37,430 bases of DNA from an uncultured Lachnospiraceae bacterium (lineage in GTDB: Bacteria; Bacillota; Clostridia; Lachnospirales; Lachnospiraceae). The notes under the pieces are model-generated. The model saw nothing but the letters and a program-made list of their open reading frames with translations, was not told where the DNA came from and searched no databases. The position numbers were made by a program, and so were the translations under genes. Positions 1 to 7,368 of this stretch are shown one piece after another (the first letter of the stretch is position 1; each line of letters starts with the position of its first letter). Where the stretch lies: the NCBI GenBank assembly GCA_959022495.1, contig CAUEYX010000029.1, forward strand, positions 1 to 37,430, given 5' to 3'.

Positions 1-210
1 AGGATAATAAGGTATTATCCGCTATTATTTGTGTAACTTTCTAGAATATTATAGCAAACCTCATCCTAATTTTCCATAGTGCTTATATCTATTTTCGATA
101 TACAAAAAGTACCTGGTAATAAACTTATCACAAATTCATAAGAATCAACATTATATTGTCAATTTCCAAAGGTTCCGTTCTTTCCCTCTATTCTTTCCAA
201 CTAGCAGGCG

Positions 211-429
211 CTACTTCTTAATCAATTCTTTTGCATATTCTTCTCTCTCCGATTCCGGAATACCGAGTGCTTCCATTGCCTGTTCTTTCGTCAATGTCAT
301 ATTTTTCATAAGATTTCTAAGAGAGAAAACAACGCCTATGCGAAATCCCTCCCGATAGCCTTTCTCATATCCTCTCAGGTATCCTTCCCGATATCTCCTT
401 TCTACTATATCCATACTCAGGTTACACAT
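211..429 (-). pseudogene. Possible C-terminal remnant of an Rpn/PD-(D/E)XK transposase-like protein
   Basis: This 72-residue reading frame has a Tyr/Gly/Glu/Lys-rich repetitive stretch (REGY, KGYREG) followed by a short helix and the segment TKEQAMEALGIPESE. That layout resembles the tail of Rpn-family recombination-promoting nucleases, which often end in a charged EG-repeat helix and a short leucine/glutamate-rich helix. No nuclease domain is present. The frame upstream of the ATG is closed by a stop. A second frame just upstream ends ERDSTFEQ, which would fit as the preceding piece of the same family, so a frameshifted and truncated gene is plausible. It lies downstream of the ATPase gene on the same strand. 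A genuine small protein cannot be excluded. Confidence 0.35.
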
Positions 430-608
430 AAACTACACCTCACTGTTCAAATGTGCTATCCCTCTCACCAAAAGCTCTTTCCGCAATTTCCTCGCCAGGC
501 AAAGCATACCAGCAGACAAAAAGTCTCCACTCTCGACAGTTCATACATTTCCTATCAGTTTTTCCTGCGTGGAATAACAGTCGATTGTATTCTTTCATTT
601 CCTGGTTT
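430..608. other. Non-coding gap, possibly decayed gene sequence
   Basis: The segment between the small ORF and the ATPase gene has no convincing reading frame on either strand. On the minus strand short pieces of protein-like sequence are interrupted by stops, which fits decay of the upstream part of the Rpn-like remnant. Positions 1-210 are AT-rich and I see no gene or clear signal there. Confidence 0.3.
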
Positions 609-2303
609 TTATTTTCCTTCCCCGATCAGGATTTCCTTCCCCCTGAAAGCAAAGCCATATTTTCTGATGCGCTCAGGCTGTATCCCTTTTCCAATCAGAC
701 CGGACGCATAGTTCTTCATTTCAATCTGGCTTAATGCCGCTTCGACTGTCTGTGACAAGTCCTTCTCATCCTGATCCTGGATTTTAAATTCCATAATGAT
801 CGCCGGATCTTCCTTCTCTTTCGGCTCTACCACCACATCATATCTTCCAAATCCGCTTTCGCGGTTTGATGTGATCTGATAACGGTCTTCGAGATCTACA
901 ATCAACCCTAATACGAATCCATGGTAAAACCGTTCCGGCTCTGTAGCCTCAGAAGACTTTTTCCCTGTATCAAAATAGCTGAAAACAGCGGAAGCGATCC
1001 GGTTTATATAGACATTCATCGCTTTTATATCGCCTATAAGCAGCGCTTTTACAAATTCATTATAGTTTGACGATGATGGTGCAAACCAACTGCGGACCAT
1101 CTTTTTCAGCATAATAAGCACTTCGAAATTTGTGACACTTACCCCATATACATGATCCCACTCATCACTTGTTTCTACCGTCCGGCTGTCACTCACTTTC
1201 AAATAGCCGCTTGCCAGCATCAGACTCCATATCGCATTCTCATCAATATCCAGCTGCCCATATATGATCTGTTCATCGATTTCCGTATAGATACATTCCC
1301 GGCGCAGCAGCTTTTCAAAAGATTCCTTTACTTCTTTATTCCCTTCCTGTAAAAGTTTGCTGATCAGCTGGTTACTGCTAGTGTTTACCCAATACGGCGC
1401 TGCCGTCTTTGTATCAAGGTAATTCAGGATAGACCAGGGGTTATAAATATCTTTTACATCCCCGAAGCAGAATCCGTCATACCATTTTTTGACTTCATCT
1501 TTCCTGTCGTCAAGACCATATTCCTCCAAAGAATGAAAGACCTCTTCTTCTGTAAATCCAAAGCAGTCTGCATATTCATTCGATGTTGTCGTTACTACCT
1601 TCAAATGGTTCAAGTCAGAAAAAATGGATTCCTTGCTGATCCTTGTAATCCCGGTCATAATTCCCCGTTCCAGATACGGGTTGTCTTTAAAGGATGCATT
1701 TAATAAGTTTCTGACAAAATCTGCCAGTTCCTGCCAGTAGCCTTTTACATAGGCTTCCTGCATAGGGGTGTCATATTCGTCCAGAAGCAGGATTACTTTT
1801 TTCTTATAAAAGCGCTCCAGGTAACCAGAAAGTTTTTTCAGCGTCAAAGTTGCTTCATACTCCGGCATCTCAGCAGAAACTTCTAAAAACTCTGCTTTTT
1901 CCTGCCCGTTCAGAATATCTCCTTCCAGCAGAAACTGGTATTTCTGGTACAGCATCTGGATCGTGGCACAGATCTTTTTCCTTGCCTCGTCAAAATTCCG
2001 TTCTTTAATGGATGAAAATGTAAGCGAGATCACAGGATAAGTTCCCTGTATCTCCCGGTATTTTTCCTCTTTCCAGATATCCATGCCCCGGAAACACGGA
2101 CTGCCTGCATATTCAACAGAGAAAAATTGCTCCACCATGCTCATAGTCAGCGTTTTCCCAAAGCGCCGCGGGCGGGCGATCAAGGTCACCTCATCCTTCG
2201 ATTCCCACCATTCTTTAATAAACCGCGTTTTATCAACATAAAACACATTCTCTCTCTGAATTTTAGAGAAATCCTGTATCCCAATCCCGACTACTCGTGC
2301 CAT
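609..2303 (-). CDS. AAA-ATPase-like / PD-(D/E)XK nuclease family protein
   Basis: The 564-residue product matches the AAA-ATPase_like plus PDDEXK_9 architecture that is abundant in gut Clostridia and Bacteroidetes. The N-terminus has the family opening (GIQDFSKI...FYVDKTRFI) and the diagnostic phosphate-binding motif RPRRFGKTL at about residues 44-52, a variant Walker A. LLLDEYDTP follows near residue 173 as the Walker B-like motif. The C-terminal region carries GRYDVVVEP and IIMEFKI near residue 500, the D...ExK core of a PD-(D/E)XK nuclease fold. Length is normal and no frame break is seen. The start ATG follows a GGTGGTGAT ribosome site. The biological role of the family is unsettled. These genes are often multicopy, and a decayed second copy lies at 6631-7361. 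Confidence 0.85.
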   Translation of the reverse strand: MARVVGIGIQDFSKIQRENVFYVDKTRFIKEWWESKDEVTLIARPRRFGKTLTMSMVEQFFSVEYAGSPCFRGMDIWKEEKYREIQGTYPVISLTFSSIKERNFDEARKKICATIQMLYQKYQFLLEGDILNGQEKAEFLEVSAEMPEYEATLTLKKLSGYLERFYKKKVILLLDEYDTPMQEAYVKGYWQELADFVRNLLNASFKDNPYLERGIMTGITRISKESIFSDLNHLKVVTTTSNEYADCFGFTEEEVFHSLEEYGLDDRKDEVKKWYDGFCFGDVKDIYNPWSILNYLDTKTAAPYWVNTSSNQLISKLLQEGNKEVKESFEKLLRRECIYTEIDEQIIYGQLDIDENAIWSLMLASGYLKVSDSRTVETSDEWDHVYGVSVTNFEVLIMLKKMVRSWFAPSSSNYNEFVKALLIGDIKAMNVYINRIASAVFSYFDTGKKSSEATEPERFYHGFVLGLIVDLEDRYQITSNRESGFGRYDVVVEPKEKEDPAIIMEFKIQDQDEKDLSQTVEAALSQIEMKNYASGLIGKGIQPERIRKYGFAFRGKEILIGEGK

Positions 2304-2416
2304 ACCATCACCACCTCAAAATCTTTAACCGCTCCAGTAAATTCCTTATCATTATACTTGAATTCTATAGCAAAGTAAATTTTTCATTTTGGCTCTGATC
2401 ACCAGAAACCTCTCTG

Positions 2417-3037
2417 CTATTCACTCCTCGTTTCCATATTATCGCTCCACGTCCCATAATTAGGGCACACCGTCTTCCCATGAGCAATAATCTCATCCAG
2501 CGTAACAGGTTCATAATTCCAGTACATGCATCCCACATTATATATCTCTGTGTGGAAGCCTTGCTTATTGAGCTGTTCCGCAATATCAATCTCTATGTCC
2601 GCTTCTTCTGTAAAATGTGAATGTCCATGCAAATGAATCGCCTGATAGCGATGTCCATTGTACATAGGTATAAAATAATGACTGAGGATACATCTTCTCT
2701 TCGTACCGTCTTCCAATGTCACACATATATCATCATAATCTTTAATCCCTGCCAGAGCATTTTTTGCTTTCGCATTATGCAAGAAACGATCATGATTTCC
2801 CTTAATAAGGATAATCTGTCCATTCAGACTTTTAATCAGGTTTGGCGCTTCGTCACTGCGCGTTTTCCATATCATGTCCCCAAGCACATAAACCAGATCC
2901 CCTTTTCCTACTTTTGCATTCCATCTGCGAATCATCTCTGCATCCATTTCTTCTACGGAAGAAAATGGACGCCCATCGAATTGAATTACCTTCTCATGTC
3001 CAAAATGATTATCGCTTGTAAAAAAGATCTTTCCCAC
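2417..3037 (-). CDS. Metallophosphoesterase (calcineurin-like) family protein
   Basis: The 206-residue protein is a single-domain calcineurin-like phosphoesterase. Metal-ligand motifs appear in the expected order: FFTSDNHFGH near the N-terminus (variant D-x-H), VLGDMIW, LIKGNHDRF, and the late histidines in HYF and HLHGHSHF. Such proteins hydrolyse phosphomonoesters or phosphodiesters using two divalent metals; the substrate cannot be read from sequence. The start is a GTG preceded by AAGGGGATAG at suitable spacing. It lies 29 bases downstream of the winged-helix fragment and upstream of the ATPase gene on the same strand, so co-transcription is possible. Part of the intergenic sequence after this gene recurs near 7240-7320. 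Confidence 0.85.
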   Translation of the reverse strand: MGKIFFTSDNHFGHEKVIQFDGRPFSSVEEMDAEMIRRWNAKVGKGDLVYVLGDMIWKTRSDEAPNLIKSLNGQIILIKGNHDRFLHNAKAKNALAGIKDYDDICVTLEDGTKRRCILSHYFIPMYNGHRYQAIHLHGHSHFTEEADIEIDIAEQLNKQGFHTEIYNVGCMYWNYEPVTLDEIIAHGKTVCPNYGTWSDNMETRSE

Positions 3038-3066
3038 TTCTATCCCCTTCTTTTTTCTTCATCGTC

Positions 3067-3444
3067 TCAGGTCTCCCGCTGCCGGAAGCGATACTTTCCT
3101 TTTCCACGCCCAGCCACAGTCTCTATGATTCCATGTACTGCCATTTCATGCAAAAGTTCTGAGCGTCTTGTCGGCTTCAAGCCAAGCACCCTATGTACAT
3201 CTGACTTTCCAAAAACGGTCCGGAAACCTAAAGTCTCTTGTAGCATCTGAATATACGCAGTGGTCTTTGCTGTGAAAACATCTTCCATGTTCGCTTTTTC
3301 TGTCTCAATATTCGCTTTTTCGCCATCAAGGTTCGCTTTTTTCGGTTCTTTGAATGTGCCACTGATATGCAATGTCCGCTTATGAAGCGGATGGTTTTCG
3401 TTCAGCAGAAGATTGCGGAGCAAGGTTCCATCCTCTTTACACAT
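3067..3444 (-). pseudogene. Winged-helix C-terminal fragment, probably of an AlbA_2/ATP-binding regulator
   Basis: The 125-residue frame has no catalytic domain. Its last 60 residues look like the winged-helix tail of Schlafen AlbA_2/HATPase_c_4 proteins, ending VAGRGKGKYRFR; the complete relative at 5239-6492 ends similarly in IEGRGKGTKYVIK. Residues 33-55 contain three repeats of a KAN-containing unit (KKANLDGEKANIETEKANME), visible in DNA as three TTCGCTTTTT-type units near 3294-3340. An intact member would have about 300 more residues upstream, so this is probably a truncated gene. A free-standing small DNA-binding protein is the alternative. The reading frame opens with ATG but I see no strong ribosome site. 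Confidence 0.5.
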
Positions 3445-3650
3445 TTTAGACAGATGTATAAATATACTTTCAAGTATACCCTATATAACACGCCTTTTTC
3501 TTGTAAGCGCATAAATATGCAGGCTGATAGACAGCTATTTTCTATTGTACGAATCAGGTCACCCGTTCATCTGGTATCACCGAATCCTTATAGTATCATC
3601 CTGTCCACCCGTGACATACAAAATAGCATTAAATGGTACTAAACAGCACT

Positions 3651-3667
3651 AAAAAACACTGTTTTTT
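3651..3667. terminator. Small A/T hairpin downstream of the uvrB fragment
   Basis: An 8-base perfect inverted repeat (AAAAAACA / TGTTTTTT) with a single-base centre lies just past the end of the uvrB fragment. It could act as a weak terminator in either direction, but its composition is almost all A/T. The surrounding 3445-3677 stretch holds no gene that I can see. Confidence 0.25.
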
Positions 3668-3677
3668 CAGCCCAAAA

Positions 3678-3958
3678 CTAGTAGGAAACGAAATATTCCA
3701 CCGCGTTATTGGGGAAGAACTCTTTAAATTCTCCGTACAACTGGGCTGCCAGTGTCTTGTTATGTGCTATGATAAGAGTTGGCTTCTGCAATTGCTGGAT
3801 GACATTCGCCATGGTGAATGTCTTGCCCGATCCAGTAACGCCAAGCAGTGTCTGGCACTGATTTCCTTCCTTAAATCCTTTCACCAGTGATTCAATTGCC
3901 TGGGGCTGATCACCTGTAGGCTTATAGGAAGATACTAATTTAAACTTTCTTCGCTCAT
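3678..3958 (-). pseudogene. uvrB: uvrB 5'-end fragment (excinuclease ABC subunit B)
   Basis: The frame encodes FKLVSSYKPTGDQPQAIESL, then the Walker A motif GVTGSGKT, and continues with IIAHNKTLAAQLYGEFKEFF to VEYFVSY, a near-perfect match to the first 90 or so residues of UvrB, the nucleotide-excision-repair helicase. Homology stops abruptly after FVSY and a stop codon follows; the usual YDYYQPEAY segment is absent. Full UvrB is about 650-670 residues, so this cannot be a working gene. An ATG at 3958 with an upstream AGGAG site looks like the native start, but its frame closes after seven codons (MSEESLN), so there is also a one-base frame slip. An intact uvrB is expected elsewhere in the chromosome. 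Confidence 0.85.
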
Positions 3959-4202
3959 ATCCGATTCTCCTGTATTATTCGTGTAATACCATTATTATAC
4001 GCCTCTCACATGCGTTTACACGAATTCCGCCCAAATATTCTAACAGCATAAATATTCTGATATTATGCATAGTCAATAATTTCCATTCCAAACAAATGTT
4101 CTTTTTCATTCTATCCTATCTTGTCATATGCGTCAATCCTATTAGAAAATTTTATTAAAATTCTCTGCATGTGAAAGAAGAAGGGATTAACGTCTTCTCC
4201 TT

Positions 4203-4616
4203 TCACTTAATCCATTCGTCTACATTCAGAACATGCCCTTCTGTAATGTGTGGAAGTACTACATAAGTATCTGCGGTAAATTCTTTATTCGTGTGTCCCA
4301 GAGTTCTGGAAACAGCCGTCAGGCTATAGCCTGCTTTCAGAATCACTGTAGTGTACGTTGTCCGCAGATTTCTCCATGTAATACGTTCCAGCTCTTTCTC
4401 TTGCAAAAGCTTGTCCAGTTTTTTCCAGAGATATCCTCCCGACCTCGGTCTTCCACAGGACGAGCAGCATATATAATCTGAATCCTGAAAATATTTTCTT
4501 CTTCTGTTTCTTTGCTTTTCATATTTTGCCCGCTCTTCTAAAATTGTCTCAAAAACAATATCCGGCAAATCTTCCTTACTTTTCTTACTGTCAACGCCTA
4601 ACTGCCACCGATTTCC
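4203..4616 (-). pseudogene. Tyrosine recombinase (phage integrase) C-terminal fragment
   Basis: The frame holds the last part of a tyrosine recombinase catalytic domain: LRTTYTT, an AVSRTLGHT box, and a Tyr in TADTYV as the likely nucleophile. The first histidine of the usual HxLRxT box is replaced by Arg (RNLR). The N-terminal arm-binding and core-binding domains and the first catalytic Arg/Lys are missing, and an in-frame stop at 4617-4619 lies directly upstream of the family-like sequence NRWQLGVDSKK. A CCSSCGRPRSGGY segment precedes the catalytic box. There is no good ATG, and the best internal start is TTG. This is probably the residue of an integrated element. The sequence between it and the uvrB fragment (3960-4200) has no other gene. 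Confidence 0.75.
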
Positions 4617-4640
4617 TTATCCCATAGGGTTAAAAAAACA

Positions 4641-4660
4641 AAAAAGCAAAATTTTGCTTT
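4641..4660. terminator. Hairpin between recombinase and IS3 remnants
   Basis: A perfect 9-base inverted repeat, AAAGCAAAA / TTTTGCTTT, is flanked by A-rich sequence on its plus-strand 5' side. Read on the minus strand it is a short stem followed by a T run, the form of a weak intrinsic terminator for the IS3-derived reading frame. Confidence 0.4.
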
Positions 4661-4752
4661 CCTCTTACAGATATCACTTACTGTCCAATCTAAGATTATA
4701 TGATTTGTTGTAATCAAGCGTTTTTGTAACACTTATGGCTAAAAAATATCGA

Positions 4753-5235
4753 TTAAGCAATTCGAGCTTGATAGGGTGTTTGATACCCATTGAATCTATG
4801 AGAGCGCACGTGATTATACATGAAATATGCAAATTCCTCCACCGTCTGATAGAGTATCTCCTCGGTACGAAATTCATATAGATTCGTGCATTCATTCTTC
4901 AAGGTATTGAAATATCATTCCATTGGCGCATTGTCATACGGACATCCAGCCCTGCTCATACTTTGTGTTACTTGGACAGATTCACAATACTCAATGAATG
5001 CTTTCGATGTATATTGTGCCCCCTGATCGCTATGAAGGAGCAATTCTCCTTTTCTCATCGGCTGCGAATCCAAGGCTTTCTGTAAAGTTCGGATGGCTGT
5101 TTCAGATGTGATATGGCGATCCGTTAGACTCGCAATGATGCTGCGGTCATACAAATCAAGAATACTGCAGTTATAACGCACCTCACCATTTTCAGGAACA
5201 GACAGGTGAAATCTGTACACCATTTTTGACTTCGA
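4753..5235 (-). pseudogene. IS3-family transposase (orfB) remnant, frameshifted with internal stop
   Basis: Translating across frames gives an IS3-family integrase core: QKWCTDFT with the first Asp, ILDLYDRSIIASLTDRHIT, LLLHSDQGAQYTS with the second Asp, DNAPME, then YFNTLKNE with the catalytic Glu, and a tail VRSHRFNGYQTPYQ ending at a TAA. Two lesions are visible. A one-base loss lies in the FLxNGE region near 5205. A TGA stands between DNAPME and YFNTLKNE near 4915, where family members normally have Arg. The 5' half of orfB and all of orfA are missing, and the remnant abuts the stop codon of the AlbA_2 gene. It is therefore an inactive insertion-sequence fragment; I could not define its terminal repeats. 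Confidence 0.85.
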
Positions 5236-5238
5236 TGA

Positions 5239-6492
5239 TTACTTTATCACATACTTAGTACCCTTTCCCCTGCCTTCAATTTTTACAACACCTTTCCGCC
5301 CCATCTCTTTTAGTAACTGTGTTGTCTTTGATTTGCCAAACGGGGCGTAAGGAGCAATTTCGCTGATCGATTTCAGCATTGTCCTGCTTAGAATCTTATA
5401 TATTTTTCTTTCATCTTCCGTTAAATTCAGGTTTTTCTCAAAAACCGGAAGTACAATCTTGATTGTATTTTCCGATACTTCAAAATCCGGCTGCATCACT
5501 CCTTCTTCATAGAGCTGTTTTATCCTTGTAATTCCTGTACCGAATATTTCGACAAATCCCAGCCTGTAAAATACATTTGCAAGATTTCTATTTCTTAAGA
5601 CGGAAAGTTTCCCCGATAAATATTCATCTTCTGTTATTCCAGAAGGCAATCCTCCCGGAGAAATAATTTCTATTCTGTCATCAAACATCGAAACTTTTAT
5701 CTGCGACTCTACATCCCACGCTCTATGAATCAGCGCGTTTGCGATTGCTTCTCTAAAGGCAGCCTCCGGTATTTTTTCTATCTTTTTCCTATCAGTGCCT
5801 TGTATTTCTTCATATTGATAATAATCCTTGAACAACTCTGCTGCTTTTTCGTAAACTGCCAAAATGGATATATGATCAAATGTTGCCCTCTTATGGATCA
5901 CACTGATGTTTTCACCGAACTTCACCATATCAATTCCCGGGAAATGATTTTTATCCGCTAAAATACCAGCCGCATTATTATAGCCAATGGTACTGTTGTA
6001 TAAGTTCAGCGTTTTCAAGGTGTCCTGATTAAAAGTTTCAATCTGAATACATTCTTTTAATTTTTGACATAGCGTATCAAATGTTAGCTCTTGTTCTTCA
6101 TACCGTAACTCTTCAAATCTGATATTTTTACCTTCCAAAATCAGTCTTGATAACTCCAGTGTGTCAACCTCTATTGTTGCAGTATCATTTCGCTTATATG
6201 CTTTCGATTTATATAAATACGGCTTTTGCAGCCCGCTTTTTACAGTCAGTTTTATCGTTCTGTCATTATTCTGCAATTCCAGTGTATAGTCGGGCTGCGG
6301 AGTAATGCTGTCATTAATCTTATTTTCGATATCCAGACACGCTTGTTTTACATCCGAGAGGCCTTTGATATTACCATTGTCATCGATACCAAAAAATATT
6401 TCTCCACCATCGTAATTTGAAAAGGCACTTACTGTTTTTAAAAATGTATTTGTAATCTTTTCTTTAAACTCTGTTATTCTTGTTTCACGCAT
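5239..6492 (-). CDS. AlbA_2 (Schlafen-type) / HATPase_c_4 putative DNA-binding protein
   Basis: The 417-residue protein has the standard two-part structure of AlbA_2 'RecG-like' proteins. Residues 1-120 form the Schlafen AlbA_2 domain (TEFKEKI, FSNYDGGEIFFGIDDNG). The region around residues 245-345 is the HATPase_c_4 domain (AFREAIANALIHR, DRIEIISPGGLP, RNRNLANVFYRLGFVEIFGTGI). The C-terminus is a winged helix (KSKTTQLLKEMGRKGVVKIEGRGKGTK). Such proteins are common putative transcriptional regulators, and a few neighbour mobile or defence genes; the ligand is unknown. The ATG at 6492 is preceded by GGGAGAG. A promoter and a 15-base inverted repeat lie directly upstream, which suggests autoregulation. 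The gene appears intact despite the decayed IS3 fragment abutting its stop codon. Confidence 0.85.
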   Translation of the reverse strand: MRETRITEFKEKITNTFLKTVSAFSNYDGGEIFFGIDDNGNIKGLSDVKQACLDIENKINDSITPQPDYTLELQNNDRTIKLTVKSGLQKPYLYKSKAYKRNDTATIEVDTLELSRLILEGKNIRFEELRYEEQELTFDTLCQKLKECIQIETFNQDTLKTLNLYNSTIGYNNAAGILADKNHFPGIDMVKFGENISVIHKRATFDHISILAVYEKAAELFKDYYQYEEIQGTDRKKIEKIPEAAFREAIANALIHRAWDVESQIKVSMFDDRIEIISPGGLPSGITEDEYLSGKLSVLRNRNLANVFYRLGFVEIFGTGITRIKQLYEEGVMQPDFEVSENTIKIVLPVFEKNLNLTEDERKIYKILSRTMLKSISEIAPYAPFGKSKTTQLLKEMGRKGVVKIEGRGKGTKYVIK

Positions 6493-6525
6493 ACACTGCT
6501 CTCCCTTTCCAATTTCACTGCTTAT

Positions 6526-6554
6526 AGTATACGCAGAAACGCGCAGAAAATCAA
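6526..6554 (-). promoter_or_regulatory. Promoter of the AlbA_2 gene
   Basis: On the minus strand TTGATT (6549-6554) and TATACT (6526-6531) are separated by 17 bases, a good sigma-A spacing. The predicted start of transcription is about 25 bases upstream of the ATG at 6492. The -35 element lies inside an inverted repeat. Confidence 0.65.
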
Positions 6555-6580
6555 TCGTATTTTTTTACGATTGATTTTCT
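6545..6580. promoter_or_regulatory. Perfect 15-base inverted repeat overlapping the -35 box (candidate operator)
   Basis: AGAAAATCAATCGTA at 6545-6559 is repeated exactly in reverse complement at 6566-6580 with six T's between. It covers the -35 hexamer of the AlbA_2 promoter, so a dimeric repressor, possibly the AlbA_2 winged-helix protein itself, could block transcription here. A foldback terminator for something reading in from the right is the alternative, but no clean T run follows the stem on either strand. Confidence 0.6.
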
Positions 6581-6630
6581 AAATGTTTTTTGTCATAAAA
6601 TTTAAAATTTCTGTCGTCTTAAAGCTTTCA

Positions 6631-7361
6631 ACTGCGGACCATCTTTTTCAGCACAATAAGCACTTCAAAATTGTGATACTTACTCCGTAGACATGATCCC
6701 ACTCATTGTTTGTTTCTACCGTCCTGCTGTCACTCACTTTCAAATATCCGCTTGCCAGCATCAGGCTCCATATCGCATTCTCATCAATATCCAGCTGCCC
6801 ATATATGATCTGTTCATCAATTTCCGTATAGATACATTCCCGGCGCAGCAGCTTTTCAAATGATTTCTTTACTTCCTTATTCCCTTCCTGCAAAAGTTTG
6901 CTGATCAGCTGGTTGCTGCTGGTGTTTACCCAGTACGGTGCTGCCGTCTTGGTATCAAGGTAATTCAGGATAGACCAAGGGTTATTGATATCTTTTACAT
7001 CCCCAAAGCAGAATCCGTCATACCATTTTTTGACTTCATCTTTCCTGGCGTCAAGCCCATATTCCTCCAGGGAACGAAAAACTTCTTCTTCCGTAAATCC
7101 AAAGCAGTCTGCATATTCATTCGATGTTGTCGTTACCACCTTCAAATGGTTCAGGTGCTTCCTGCATAGGGGTGTCATATTCATCCAGAAGCAGGATCAC
7201 TTTTCTCTTATAAAAGCGCTCCAGTGAATTCCCTATCATTATACTTGAATTCCATGGCAAAGTAAATTTTTCATTTTAGCTCTGCTCACCAGAAACATCT
7301 CTGCTATTCACTCCTCACTTCGGCATTATCGCTTTTCCGTTTCTTTGAACGTGACACTTTT
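6631..7361 (-). pseudogene. Decayed partial duplicate of the 1089-3365 segment (AAA-ATPase-like gene and flank)
   Basis: From 6631 to about 7154 this is a close copy of 1089-1615, encoding the middle of the AAA-ATPase-like protein (FGFTEEEVF, KKWYDGFCFGD, ASGYLKVSDSRTVET). The match then jumps to copy-1 positions about 1753-1820 (the LLLDEYDTPMQEA region), then to about 2338-2445 (intergenic sequence), and finally to a short piece resembling 3333-3365. The pieces keep the order and strand of copy 1, so the segment looks like a duplication of the whole 1-3.4 kb block that has lost several internal stretches. The Walker motif and nuclease domain are gone and a frameshift follows SITILKCLL. It is not functional. 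Confidence 0.8.
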
Positions 7362-7368
7362 TCTCTCT

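Noticed and set aside
3294..3340. Three TTCGCTTTTT-type units as a CRISPR-like array
   Set aside because: The units are 10-15 bases within a coding frame (KAN repeats) without regular spacers, so this is a protein-level repeat.
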